From positions 12,291,001 to 12,355,000 of the forward strand of contig NC_053416.1 in the NCBI RefSeq assembly GCF_016859285.1: a stretch of 64,000 nucleotides of DNA, written 5' to 3'. The notes under the pieces were generated by a model, which searched no databases, was not told where the DNA came from, and saw only the letters and a program-made list of their open reading frames with translations. How positions within the stretch are numbered: position 1 is the first letter of the stretch; every line of letters begins with the position of its first letter. Shown one piece after another: positions 1 through 14,500 of the stretch. Position numbers and translations under genes: made by a program. Origin of the DNA: Xiphias gladius (Eukaryota; Chordata; Actinopteri; Istiophoriformes; Xiphiidae).

Positions 1-1864
1 TACAATACATTTTACATACATTAGAACCCCAGATTCCACCGCTTCCCCCACTCCACCTCAGCTCTCAGCCACCCCCCTCTCTGGCCCGTCTGTCTCTCGT
101 CCCTGCGAGGCACCCAGGGCCAGGCCTAGGGAGCCATAAAGGGCTGGTTTGTGTTTGCTTAGTGGTGCAGAGCACCATGTGAAAAGCTTAATTTCGAAGG
201 TCCAGAGGGATTAAACCATGCAGGAGGCAGAAGCGAAGGAGTCGCTGTGCGTGTGCGTGTGTGTGTGTGTGGGTGTATTTTGTCATGAATTCGTGTCTCT
301 GGTGAGGCAGGCAGGCTGAGGTCTCGGTCCTCAGTTAAAGAGAGGCATATGATTTCAATTAGGGTCCTCCACCTTTTTCTCCTTCTCAGCCCCTCCTCCT
401 CTCGTCTGTCTACCCTCCTCTGACCAAACTGTGGTTGCGGAATGAGGTACCGGAGCTGAAACTGCAGTCTTCTACCATTCAAGCCCTTCTTAATCAGGGA
501 GACTTAGTCAGGTTGATGAATGGAGGAACTCTGTTCCTCTTGGCTGAAAGCACCTTGGTTCAATATAACATAGTCTACTATCACATTCAGAGGTATATGC
601 ACATAAAAAAATAAACTTTTATTCCATTTATCTGTCTTTCTTTGTGTCATTTTGTCCTTCTTTGGCACGTACATACAGACATACATAGTCATCCTGAACC
701 ATTAGCCATGCTTGGTTACCATTGTAAAACAGGTCAGTGAAATCAGATGGCAGCTTGAATTTATGACCATACAGTGGTAGACAATGGTGGTTCTCATAAA
801 TACTCTAGTTACGGCTTTTTGTTCTCTTTCTCCTTCTCTTTCTTTCTTTTTTCCCCCATTTCAAAGTTTCTCTTCCTCTGAGCTAGGAGGAATGCAGTCT
901 AGATTTGGGAGAAAATGAAAGAGTAGCCATTCTCAAGAGAGAGAAATTAGGAAATAGATGATCTCTCAGATGGCCTTTTTCAACAGTCTTGTTTTGTTGA
1001 CTTTCTGTTGGACATAGACTGAAGCCGTTGATATTCATTCTAAATTGACTATGTTGGGAAAACAGGATAAGGTTACTAGGGGAATGAGGGTTTTAAGGCA
1101 TCCACCAGATTAACGTGACTGTCACCTTAAGAATCTCCATTAAACCTGTATGTAGTCCAGACGGGAAAAGGTCAAATAAATCCTTTTAATGAGACAGTTG
1201 GCTTACAGCTGATTTTCGTAATAGAAAGAAACCAAGTCACCATACCTTTAGAGCCACTTGAAAGCACTTATAGGTCCTGAATGTTACCAAACTGGCATTT
1301 TTATAAGGCAAGCACCAGATGTGCTGCCTTATAAATCTGTCATCCGGCCAAAGCAAATATCTGGGCAACGGACGTGCAAAGCCAGTGAGGAAAGAGTGTT
1401 ATGAGTAAGAAAGACAAAAGGAATGGTTGGGGATGGGGGAAACAGAGGAGTCACACCATCTCAGGCAGTAGAGTGAGTGTGACAATGGTTGAACATGTAC
1501 TTACTGCTGACTACAGGGAAATCTACCTAAAGCAGTGGTACTCAGTTGCTGTACTTGCATGAAAAATCCCCATTTTTACACTTTCAAGAGCTGTATTTGT
1601 CTTTGCAAGATACCAATATGGGTCTGACAGTTAAAAATTTCCTTAATTTGTCGGAACTGGGACTGGGGGGAGTGAAGGAATTTATCATTTTGCCTCTTCT
1701 CGGACTGATTTCTTCCTGTTTTTGAGGTATTAGAGCTGTTACATTTTTAAAAAATCCAGTTTGAACAAAGTCAAACTGGCACATAATTCATTCAAACTAG
1801 TTGAATTGAATTCACGTACCATATCTGAACCGAATCCAGTTTCAAATAAAAAGTAACAGCCCTA

Positions 1865-2085
1865 TGAAGTACTTGTACATGATGCATAATTCCATTTCAT
1901 ATTACTTTATACTTCTACTCCAGTACATTTTTGGAGGCAAATATTGCACATTATACTACATTTATTGGACAGCAGCAGCTAGTTAGTTTGCAGACTCATT
2001 ATTATTACTATCGTGAACAAATAAATTATAGTGTATTATTATAGATTAAGATACCCAGCAGTGTATGAAGTATCAGTTTTACTTA
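1865..2085. repeat. Dispersed teleost repeat copy (AT-rich)
   Basis: The string from ttactttatacttctactcc through catttattggacag and gattaagatacccagcag resembles a repeat seen very widely in teleost introns and intergenic DNA. I cannot name the family with confidence. A piece resembling the other end of the same kind of element is at 48735-48850. Confidence 0.5.
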
Positions 2086-3399
2086 AAGAATACTATATCA
2101 ATGCTGGACTCATGCTGGAAAATGCTGGTGTGTTTTGCCAGTAGCAGTTAATGTAGCTTTGGGGAATCTACCCTCAATCTATGCAAGAGCTATGCAAATA
2201 AAACTAACTTTCTTCTTCAGGGTCATTTCCCCTCAAGTCAAAAATCCAAGATGTTTTGCTTTTTTCTGTCCTTTATTTCTCTTTTAACCATAAAACCCTA
2301 TATGTTAGCATGTGATTACCTGTCCTCCTTCACGTGTCATGTTTGTACAGATTATGAGTCATAAATGTAATGTTTTTACTGTCATGCCACTGCACGAGTG
2401 TGTCAAGTAATACACTCTCAGGGATTTTCCTCCACTTGGCTCCTCTGTTCTCTAAACACAGGCATGAATAAGCTTGCCTTTCGGTGACACCGTTATTGTA
2501 CTGATTGCCGAGGAGCAGTGATTTATTCTAAAGAACTTCACCTTTCCAGTTCGGGGCATGTTCTCGGGAAATTGAAAAACGTAAGATGAATCGGCAGTGA
2601 AATAAAAGATAGTTAGGTTCAAAAAGGCAACCTGTCACCTGTCAGCAAAACATCTCATCTGAAATTTGTATGGCTTAAGAAACTAGAGAACATATTCTTA
2701 TGGTGGAGGGAGGGAAGTGTCTTGAGCAGTGAGGTGGGAAAGCAAGTCGTGAGATAAAGTGATCATTAAAGTGGATGTCCCAAGTCCAAAGAAACAGGAT
2801 GTGTAAATCAGCACCAGGGACACATCTTCAGCTAACCTTGCACTCTCCCCATTGTCAGTATTATTAATCAGAAGTAAAATGTTATTCCTTGCGAACTCAG
2901 TATGTTTCACAAAAAAATTTTAATCAAAGTCACGTGGTCCACCATCTGTACAAATAGGGCTAAAGATAACAAGTAGATTCTGGTTTGGCCTGTTTGGTCC
3001 TGTAGTGAGAACCAGGCTTCAGAGTGTCTTGTTTACTTGAAGAGGAAGCAACAGAGAGCTGGGTGTTTCTGAGATCCTGCCCAAACAGGGTTTGGCTCTT
3101 GGGGTGAAGCTGCATTGAGCACTGATTCCTCAGCCTGTTTCTCTGAACTTGAACCATAGATGGCTATCTGCTAGTATTTTGTCCCAAGGCTTTCTGGATT
3201 CATTCATCTTTACTGCCTGAGGTTTTGGGGAGAGTGGGAAGAAGTGGTTTTAAATTTCTTGAAAGTCATCTGTCTTAAGTGCAGGAGGCAGGGCAATGAC
3301 AGGGCACTTCTCCAAGTTCAAGATGTGGCCTTGTTGGCATAGATGAAGAGGAGGTCTCAGGCATGCTCAAAAGTGCTGATTACAGAACTGTGTGTGTGG

Positions 3400-3403
<4 letters not shown>

Positions 3404-3486
<83 letters not shown>
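3404..3486. repeat. (GT)n microsatellite
   Basis: About 41 uninterrupted GT units inside a pdlim4 intron, flanked by imperfect GT units from 3389. Open frames across it on either strand are repeat artefacts. Confidence 0.98.
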
Positions 3487-3487
<1 letters not shown>

Positions 3488-4762
3488 TCCTGGCAAGGGC
3501 CGAGGACAGGATGACATCTAGCAGACCCATCTGTTGAAATGACAGGGGTCCTGTCTGGAGCGGCTGTGAACCTCCACCTCCTGTGGCTAAGGCACATTAA
3601 ACTAGCCCAGAACGCACAGCCACACACACCCTCACACACATGCATGCACACACTACACGCTCATTCCAGTGGCTCATAGTTACAACAGTCTGACCGAGAA
3701 TGACTCCTCTCTCATCCTGCTGCATAGCTTAACTTGTAAACAAGTGACTGTGTCTGAGCTGAAATGTTTATAGTCTAAACTTATGATCAAGTGCAGCCAT
3801 GTTTCATCATCCAAAACTGCGGGCTATCTCTAAAATTCAAAGTCACAAAACACTATCAGAGGCGCTGACATCATTTCAAGCCATGCAATAAAGCCTTATC
3901 TGCAGAGTTCAGTCTCTGAGATGGACGAGCCAGGCTGGCACTTAGCATTATCGCTCAAGTGTGCTGATAGCCATTGTAAACACCGAGCTGCCCGATGATG
4001 TCGCTGGAGTTTTTGCAAATGCATGAAAAGGGCGTCGACCTCAGGATAAACACACTGACTGCGTATACACTGTTGTAAGTGTAGGTGTCTGTGCATCTGT
4101 CCTGCATTAGTCCAGCAGGTTCTTGTAAACAGTTCCAGCAGAGCAGCTATGTGGCAAGAATGTAAAAGTCTGCTACAGCATGTCAGAAAGATAATAATTG
4201 GATCTTGTACAGTATATCAGCTCTGTCAGCTTCCATAAACTATTCAATTCATAGAAGAAGCGGCCAGGGGAAAAAAACAAAGCATTTTTTCAATATTTAC
4301 ACCACACAAGTTAATTTGTTTTGACAGAAACATCTGCAGGAAATCTAATGCAAGCTCCTTCTTAATAAGCCTTACTGTTAAAGAGGGGAAAGCAGAAATG
4401 AAGTGGAAAAAGCTTTTTCTCCCAAACCTCACCCATGCAAAGCCTCATTTGGGAATAACCACTCTTTTCGCCTCTGAAGAATTGTGGTTTTCTAGTCAGG
4501 GCACCACTGGTCTTGTTTCCTCGTTACTGTCTCTTTTTACTCTCATTTCCTGAACCAAAACATAATGGTGCAGTCTGTAATAAATCAATTACCCTTTTTT
4601 TCATCCTCCTAACATAAAGTTTTCCTCTCATCTAACAAGCGTCTTCTCTTTCTCTGTAATTACATAAGTTTTAAACCGTAAAAATCTGGCATAACATGCT
4701 ATTTTTTTATTTCTTCCTGTTTTTCTTTAGATGTATCCTTGTTTTTTGTTTTGTCTTTTTAG

Positions 4763-5022
4763 AATTTCCGTCCCATCACCAGCGGATATGGCGGTTACAG
4801 CCGTAAACCCTCATACACCCCGGAACCCCAGTCCCCGCAGGCTACCCAGCCCACTCACCTGAATAACGGACACTCCAGACCCAACAACGGCCACAGCTAT
4901 GGATACGGAAATGGAACCGGGCACGCTCCGTACAACAACCCAGCCGGACTTTATGCTGGCAGCAACGGAGACAGATCTCTGCCAAGCAAGATGGGGGGTC
5001 TCAGCCTCAGCACCACACATAG
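4763..5022 (+). CDS. pdlim4: pdlim4 linker exon (probably exon 4)
   Basis: Acceptor tttttag and donor gtgagt flank 260 nt starting in phase 0. It encodes a Pro/Asn/Gly/Tyr-rich, probably disordered linker beginning [11 protein letters not shown] and ending [10 protein letters not shown], rich in NNGH and YGYGNG. Two bases carry over to the next exon. Confidence 0.9.
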
Positions 5023-5457
5023 GTGAGTCAACCAATCTCTGGGTTCTAGGGGGTGCATGGAGAGTAAAACATAAACGAACGGGTCTTCAGCCGCATTTTC
5101 TAGTTTTGGCAGGATAAGTAGATTAGCCAATACTTACTCTAAGGCTCACTGTTTTCAGATTTTCTCTCTCCCCTAAAGGGAAATATGGAAATATATTGGT
5201 GTTTATACTGATTATTACAAACTTCAATAAAACAATACAGATTGGAGTAAATAAATAAAAAAATGAAGACACTCAACAACAGATGCACACACAGAAACAG
5301 ACACACACACACACTTTGGATGCGTACAGATGGCCATGTGATCCGGAAAAGCCATTTGTTGTTGTGCATCCCCTCAAGCGGGCAATAAATGTGTGAGTTT
5401 AGTCTCCCAGTGAACATCCTCTCCAGCGCTCCTAGAATTCCCCTGGAGTGGGCTGTT

Positions 5458-5545
<88 letters not shown>

Positions 5546-8500
5546 AGAGAGAGACAAGGACACATTTAAACACCATTTCAACACTGCCCATCTCCTGCCA
5601 TTCTTTCTCTCTGTCTCTCGCTCAGTGTCACTCTCACTAACTCAGGCTTTCTCTCTCACAGACACTCATATACACACACACACAGACAGGCTGCAGTGAA
5701 GCGCTAACTTCAGACTCATGGTGGGGAATCCAGAGACAAACATGCAGTTACGTGTGTCAGGGCTGAACACATCTGTCAGCAGCCCTTCTCATCTCCCAGA
5801 GCGTTGAATGTATCAAATGAACGTGAGCCATCCTGGGAGGTTTGTGAATAACTTGATGGATGGATGAACATGCAGAACCATAGCTTTGGTGATTAAGACT
5901 TCATGCCTGTGGAATCATATGTAGAGAAAGTATACACATCTGTTTTTCCCTCTGTGCGTCCTTTTCTGTTGTCTCAGTTAAAGGAAAATCTTGCAACTGT
6001 CATCTGTTCTTTTATCTTTTTGTTTAGGTTACTTCACCTCCTTTCATTCCTTCCTCCGTCAAACATCACATCATGACAACACCTGTCTAAAAGATGTAGT
6101 GGCCACATTAGACTCCGCAGAAGAGACAAAATCCCACCCCAATGTTTTCTTGACTGATTACTAAAGGAAACTAATGTGTTTTTTTTTTTTCGTCACCTGT
6201 TATCTAGTCATCATCAATCACATTCCATTGCAGTAATACCGTATCTTGCTGTATCCTGTATCTCTCGTCTCCTTCAGCCCAGAGCCTCCCATACACTCCC
6301 CTGTGGGCCCTAATGGTTTCGACACACAGTCAGACGTCTACAAGATGCTTCAGGACTACGAGGAGCCCGCCTCTGAACCCAAACAGTCTGGCTCCTTCAA
6401 ATATCTCCAGGGAATCCTTGAGGCTGAGGACGGAGGTAGGGGTTTCTGTGTTTGGGTGTGTTTGCGTTCCTCCATTATGCCTGGAGAGAAAAAAATGCAT
6501 GTGGTTCCACTGCAGGCTACGCTTCATGCACGTCATGCCACTTCTCTCAGGAACAGGGAAACTACCATAACCAATAAGTGTATAGTGAAAAGCTAGAATG
6601 TAAATAATATAATAATCTCACTCGATTTGTCTGAACTGTTTTCAATATTTGTAATATTACCAGCTGGAATTTTAATGTATCGTACAGAGAACACGAGTTT
6701 GATCTTGTTTTCAGTGTTAGCAGGATTGGCTCTTTTAATCTCTCGTACAAAAACATATTTTAGATGATATCTCTGGTTTGATTTTGACAAAACTTTGCGG
6801 TGATTCGTCTTCACACTATAAGGAGTGATCAGCATGTACCCACTGATTCTTTTTCACAGCGTATGGAGAGATGACACTTTTTGCTGCTGTGGTGTCCTGT
6901 TGAATAAATTACACTAATTGACCACAGTGGAAGATTGAAAGGACATAAATGCAATACCACTATATGCTATGGATTGAATTTAGTGTGCTGTGCAATGGTG
7001 CATTTTGTCAGTGATTGGCCCTAATGGTGCCTGCATACAATTTTTTTTTTTTTTTTTTTTGACTAGAGGCCACACTAACACATCACCCACAAACTCATGT
7101 CCTCAAATATTGTATTTCTGTTATTCTGAAATAATATAATGTCAGCTAATGCGACTCTGATACACTTGGCAACTTCTGAGTAAATATTTCCTCCTGTGCA
7201 GATGAGGCTGACTCCAGCCAAAGGAACATCTTGCTCAGGCAGCTTCTCTGTGACTGTTTTGAACTCTTCTGTCTAACTGGCATAGTTTTCCTTATATAGA
7301 AAGGCAGAGACAGCAAGGATAGGGTTAGGGAGGGAGAGGGAGAGAGGAAGAGAGAGTCAGAATGAGAGAAAACAGGAGACGGAGGGAGCAGGAGAAAGAG
7401 CAAGTATTTTAAATAGGTCATGTAGGGATGAACAGGGGAGGGAAGTTTTGATAAGGCAATTTACTGCAAAAACAACTTCACAAAGGACAATAAAGTGAGA
7501 AATATGGTTTTCCTGTCTGCCTTCTGACCGCTTACCATTCCAACTTTTGAGGAGGAATCATGTGATGCTGACAGCAGCAGAGGAAGGATAATCCCCGGAA
7601 CCAAAACCTTCTCTTCAGATTCCTTGTCACTAAAGCAGGGCAAAAGTTGTGAAGGTAGTAATCGAAAGCCAAGTGTGTTGGTATGTTAAAGTGGAAATAG
7701 CATGGGCTTCAGAGAAGTTGGCTTATGACCTGTTAGCACGGATAGCCAATGATTAATGTTTTTTTTCTCAACCTCAGCAACTACGGCTGAGGCGTCCTTG
7801 AGAAAGTCCTTTAACCCTTATTACTATTACTGGAGTGTTACCAGCTGTGAATGTATGAATCTGCAGTGTCAAATTTCAGCATGTATGCTTGGTAACAATT
7901 TCCATGTGTAAATAATGGTTTTAATGTGTTGTGGTGTATGTATTTTGTCATAAACTCATCAATGTGAACTCTTAATTCTCACTTACATTAGAGAACCCCC
8001 CTCCAAAAATTTAGCAATGGCTTTTTTATGCTCAGAGAGAGTTCACATTCTCTGGTTTGACTGATGTGGGTTTTGGATGCCAGCGCTGGTACAGATGTTT
8101 TTTGTTAGAGAACCTAATGATGGCTAATACTTGGTAGTAATTTGAACATTTTCATGCAACAAAACAACAAAAACTTGTAGTTAATGTGTCCTCCTGGGGC
8201 CCATTTACCAAAAGTTGCAAAATGCAAGCTGCGCCTTGCAACTTGAGATCATTTACTCTTGCTTGAATTTTGACACTTTTAACTAAAACCATACTTGCAT
8301 CTCATACATTGGGGGGGGGGGGCTCGCAGAGACAGTCATTTGTGAAATGGGTTCCTGGCACTTTTTGCGTGTAAGCACGGCTCGCAAATTGCTTTTGTGA
8401 AACGGGCCCCTGATATTTACTTTTGACAGTGTATGAAACAGAAAAAACTTTAAAAAACTATTGAGAAAAAAAAAACCTATATCTCTTCTCTGAAACAATA

Positions 8501-11500
8501 ACAATAATAGCACCAGTAATATACCCTGTGTATGACATCCTTGATATCTGTGATGTAATCCTGATATATTTAATAGTTATGATATATCTGTCTATTTAAA
8601 GAAACAGATAACAATGTTGACTCTCCAAATCATTATCTTTGGCCAGTACATATAACAATGCCATTCAAATGGAAAAGCCTCAGTTTCTCATATTTTACAA
8701 TAAAGCGATGACTGATTTTCTTTGCCTGTAGAATATTACTTTCCCTGGGCAAGAGTGAAAACTTCCCTCTAGGTTATCACACCCCTGGGTCAGTCTTTGA
8801 TGTGAGAAACCGACAGGATAATCCACAGCGCAGGGAACAGCGCTGACTGCTCCTGCAGTGAGGCCTCGGAGCGCCGCCAGACTGCTTCAAACTTCATTTA
8901 GCGCTTATATTACCCTCAAAGCAACGAGAGACGGGGACGGTTAAAGAAAAAGACAGATGCTAATGACAGACAAACGGGGATGGAGGGAGAGAGAGTAAGT
9001 AGCACTGCTGATGGATTAAAGAGATTAAAAGGAACCTCTGTTTGTCCGCTGTCAGTGGCCTTTCAGCTTGGGTGACTGACAGGTTGATTGACAGGCTAAG
9101 TCCTTGATGAAAGGAACTTTACGAACCTCAGGTTTACATCGGGATCATTTTAAAAAGCTACCTGTCTCTGCGTTAATGTTTGGCGCTGTCACTTAATCTG
9201 TGTGAGAGAATGAAATCCTGCCGCAGATGTTACCAAAGTCCGACCCTTGGTTGTTGCTTTTTAACTGCACATCAAAGAAGGAACAAGTCAAATTAACAGC
9301 GGAACAAGTTTGACGCTCAGGTTGAAATAAAATCATCCTGTTTTGAATGCATTTCTTGCTGTCAGGCTTTTAAATCACCATAGTTGGTCCCATTTTGAAG
9401 GAGCCCCCTGTAGAGGCCATTTTGACCTTCGGGGGCTTTTAAAGTTAAAGCAAACAAAAGTGTCAGTTTACCCAGAATTCCTTGGGCTTCACCATGATTC
9501 AATAGCAATGTCCATAGAAGAGGGGCGGAATGACTGTTAAATACTGATGGTAAGTTAGGGTGTTTAAAGTATTATCACCCAGATGGATTGATTATAGAAA
9601 GTTGTACCTATTGTATCAATATGAGGGTTTCTTTTTTTCCATAACATGTCAAGGTATTACCTAGTGATAGGCTAACAAATAAGCCTTTACCCGTGAACCG
9701 AACAATTTCTGTATGTTTTGAATGCACAGAAATCAAAATAGTTTCCTTTTGAATGTGAAGGATTGCTCTGTTGCAGATGATACTTTATGTTTTCCGCCTT
9801 CATTAATGATAATTTGAGGTGAATCTAAAGGGGAAGACGGACTTGAGATGACATGTCTCTTTAACAGTTGGAAAAAGAAATAAACATTAGTGCCAGAGAA
9901 ATGGTTTTCCATCAGCCGCTGGGGTTATTTTTTCAGCAGATAGCTCAGCACAACAGTGATGAGTGATGGCCACAAAACCCAGTTTCAGTACATAGAAAGT
10001 GCTCAGGAGGGAAGCAAGCTGTGTCCTTTGTCAGAATAAGACCTCTGTGAATTAGGACATCCATCATCTTCTCTTTTTGATTGCCTTCTTGATTATGAAA
10101 TTAAATCTTGAAATGCTTTTAGCTCACTTTGTCAAAAGAGCCATATGGGAAGTTAAATGGAATTACCCCAATGCACCATTCTGAATGTGATTACACTTCT
10201 CTGTAGTCGTGACCACAACACAGAGAGATAAAGTGATGGAGATAAACATCACATCAGTAATGTTCCCCTTTAAACCCACTGCAGAGAAATTTTATTCTGG
10301 TTATGAAGTTTTCAAAGAAAGGGAAAGGGAACATTCCATTCAGATAGTTTTTCCACAGGGATCAAAACGGACTTGAAAAGATACGAGATTTAAAGCCCTG
10401 GTAAGATTTCTGGTCCAGTGGGAGTAAACATGTGATCCCAATGGTGAGGGGGTTAACCCGTCAACTGTCTGATGGCACAGGGGAACTGTTCTTTTGACGG
10501 TACCTTAGGACTGCAACAAGACATTATTTTGGTTTTTTTCTTTAATATTCTGTCATATTCTTTAATATTTGCGTACTTTATAGAAATTCTAAAAAAACAG
10601 AACAAATGCCCCCCATTAGCTCCCAGTCCCCAAGTCATCGCTGTATTTACAGTGATATGAAACAAACAAAAGCGAAAAAACTCTTAGTATTAGGAAACTG
10701 CAACAAGGAAACATTTGGTTTTACTTCATGGTAATTCATTGTCATTGATTCATTTTCTGTTTAAACAGCTATTATGTTAGCACTTTCAACCATATTTTCC
10801 AATATTTTTTTCTCTCTTGTGATAATGTTTTTTCCTCTCTGATGTGTGGCATGTGGCATCTTAACAACACATTTCATCTGATCCCTGTGCCCATTTTCTA
10901 ATTATATTTCTTTCTAAAACCCTTTTAAAACTCTTGCATAAATTGAATCCTGCACTACATGTGGTCAGGAACAAATCAAGGATTTTTTCTGCCTTCTTTG
11001 AAATGTTTTAGATACATAATATCCCACGACAGCTGTATAAACTTATATTATTACAGCTGTTTATTTATCTTTCGATATTGTGATTAGCTTTGCCTTAAAT
11101 TCCCACCGGCTTCACACTCTGAACTTGACAGGTTTGAGTGGGGGCTAACATGAGTGTGTGACCGTTTTACAACACGTCTGGTTGATGTTAGTCCTAGTGT
11201 AGGACACACTTTGTGCTATGAATGTTGCGTGGGGTGAGATATGTGTTATAATCTGTCAACTTGCCACTGTCTGGCAAATAAAATGTGGTGTCTATCTGCA
11301 TTTGGCAAGAAAATATACGGGCCCTAAGTACTTTGGCTATTTAAAAAATGAAGGAGCAAGACCAAACAGGCGCTCATTCATCCTGCATTTTTTTTCATTT
11401 CTGACTGTGGTCTGAAGACTTTTATTAGTCAACTTTCCCCCCTTTGAAAAAGTCACAAGAGCACTGCACATAAAAGCTTTTCCATTAGCGTGCATCATTA

Positions 11501-14500
11501 GGTATTAGAGACATTAATCCCAGGAATAACATACCCAGCTAATATCAGCTTTTAACACACCATGGATCAGTCAGAGGCTAACTGTTACTTAGAGACGGAA
11601 AGTCCTTTCAGTCAGGTGCCAGATGCAAGATAATTAGACTGTGGTTAGTGGCTGCAGTAGGTGGCCTGTTGGCCTGAATAGCGTCTCCTGGCACATCATC
11701 AGTGAAGTCATATACTGCAGCTCACGGCTGTGCCCCACTGATCCACCCTGGTGCACTCGGAACCAGAGGAGTAGCTCCAGATATCCAGTATTAAGTATTC
11801 CCCTTTAATGCATTCCAGTCAGGCATAACTAAATGTTTGATGGGTGGAGATGATCGCTCTCTATACTGAAACAATTGTCGGTGTTGCCGATTGAGTTGGT
11901 GTTTTCTTGTAAATGTCTTTTCTAATGTAGTTACTGAAAGCTTTTTACTCAACAGTTTCTCATGGCTAAAAAATTAGAGATATCCATGTTAAATTTGAAG
12001 GAAAATCTCTCAGAGCTGTTGTCATTTCTTTTAGCATTTTACCAGATATTTAAATTAACAAAGGAGAGGCATCTGGCGCTTTTGCGAGTGGGATGAATGT
12101 CAGATGACCTTGTGTCGTTCACAGATATCATGTGATTCTAGCACAGTGGTGTGATGGTTAAAGCTGGACTCTGTAACGTGGGATGTTTTCCCTGCCAGGT
12201 TCCTAGACGCCTTGACTGATGGTTTTGTACGAGGAAATACCACTACAGACACTTGAATGGAGTGCACAGGAAGGCGTGAGCGACACAGAGAGGTCAAAAA
12301 GAGGGGAAGGCATACAAGACAGAGAGAAAAAGAAAACTACATTCCTACCAGTTAACTCTGAAATTTTAGAGATGCTTGTTTAGCATGTTCACATCAATGA
12401 ACCATTACCACCTTAATTTTGAGACATTATTATAATATTTGTGAATAAAAAAACATCTCCGTGAAGACTGATGGCCCGTTTTGCCCTTTATTTTCTATTT
12501 ATAAATCTATTAATAAATTTCAAAAAAATCCAATGGAGAGGCTGAGTAAGAGGACAAGTGCTGGCGTCCTGTTTGTGAACGCAACTAACAAGGTTAATTT
12601 GAAATGTGATCTTAGGTTACACTAACAAAACAATGAAATTGACATTACCAGTGGCAGAAGATAGACGCTACCAGTTATACTGAGCATGAAGTCATCGTGA
12701 TGGCAAAAAAAAAAACAATTTCGCCGGATGATGACTATGGGGATCTGGGCATTTGTCATCGTATTGATAGTTTTTAGTTTGCTTGGTATGGTTGTGAGGG
12801 CATTACCAGGTGGTTGCTAGGGTGTTCTTTGTGGTTATGTTTTATATTTTTAAAAGCTGTTTTAATGGAATCAAGTCCAAACTATTCAAAGTCTCACAAA
12901 GTCCTGCAAGTATGATGAAGTTGTGGGGCTTCAAAGAGAAGCAGGGTTTTTTAGCTCGACTCTGCACTCAGTTGCCAGTTGGGTACACCTAGCTACAGTT
13001 AATTCAGAAGTTAAATAAGAGAAACACCTCTCTCTTTATATTGACATACAGTTCAACAGCAACTGCATCCCCCAAAAGGATCATAAAGTTGAATTAAAAC
13101 CTCTCTGAAACAATTTCAATAAAAACATTACAACATTAAAACCTTCATGAAGGTAGGATTTATTGCAGCACTCTTGTTTTAGATTGCAGTAATTTTAAAT
13201 GGGTGTACCTAACAAACGGACAACATAAATCATGCTTTATCACAAATCATGTGAAGACCTTGTGATATATGACCACCCAAAGTAGCAACACAGGCGTCGT
13301 CAAGGAGCTGCATGTTTTGATTTGTCACAATGTTTATGTTGCCAGAACTTTTGGGAAAGTAATCGATCAAAAAGTGCCAGATAATATTCAAGATAATAGT
13401 TGTGTGTGTCGCCCAATAAGTACATTAGTTTGTAACAATACCTCACATGGATACCTGTACCGTGCCCTTATTCCAGCAGGTTAACACGCATCTGTACGGA
13501 CGACCAGAAATAGTGAGAAACAGCTTAGTGGGTGTTGTAAGAAATACTTATCCATCTTTGTATCACTTACCAGCCTACTACGTAGCTGAGAATCACCATG
13601 CTCGAGTCTTACTACGTAGAACTCAAAGGACATTTCCTGCAGAGTGCAGCCAAAACCACAAACACAAATACACGCTCTCATGAACAGATTTTTGTATATT
13701 TATAGTTTGCATGCTTATTTTTAAGGTCTGGACAGTTTCCAAAGTTCCTGTATTTATTCTGTGTTTATTTTGTTATTTCTAGGTGTGTCCCCAACAGAGA
13801 GAATGAGAAACTTAAAGTCTCCAGTCAGGTCTCCAATCCCCAAACTGGGAAGCCCCATCCCCAGCCCCATGTCTGGTCTTCAGAAGCTACCCCAGTGCAC
13901 ACGCTGCTCTAATGGGATTGTGTAAGTATTGTACAGATCCTAGTTTTATTGTATTAGAAGAATATTAGAAGAGGACTATATACTTTCATAAAGCATCCCA
14001 TAAAGTAAGTATGTGATTGTGTCTTAGTGGTGAGAAGCCTATGATTCTTTTTTTGGTCTTAAAGCGTAAAGATCACTCATTACATCCATTTTTTATGTAA
14101 AGCATTTTAGAGTTTCTCATTTATTTTTCGTTTCAAAACTAAGGAAAAATGTTATTTTTATATCACAGTGTAAAACTGAATGGTACAAAAATTATGGTCA
14201 CTGTGGTCTACAATTGCAGACTACTGAAGCTACAGTAAATTTGGTACCGAAAATATAAATGATCTATTCTCAGATTTGCTGTTAAAACTATTTTAATCGC
14301 CATCTGGAAAGGATATTTATCCCACTTGTTCTCTCATGTGGCTTGTGGTCATAAAGTTAAAAAGTTTAGCTACGTGAGGTGAGTCAAGGTTCTTCCCTGA
14401 AACAGAGGGGTTAACTCGTGCAGGTCGACCTGCACCCACAGGCCTTTCACAGCTCCTCAGAAAAATCTATCCCCATGTGTCATTTAATGATTAAACCGAG

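Larger units (their letters stand above)
1..4762 (+). other. pdlim4 intron upstream of the linker exon (partial)
   Basis: No exon of the PDZ half of pdlim4 could be recognised here, and no other gene. It contains short GT repeats (about 246-273), a dispersed AT-rich repeat (about 1865-2085) and the long GT tract at 3404-3486. Pyrimidine-rich sequence leads to the acceptor at 4761-4762. Confidence 0.6.

Noticed and set aside
3367-3651. Open frames of Cys-Val or His-Thr repeats on both strands (also near 5139-5640, 27109-27501, 55751-56012)
   Set aside because: They are translations of (GT)n/(CA)n microsatellites, which lack stops in two frames.
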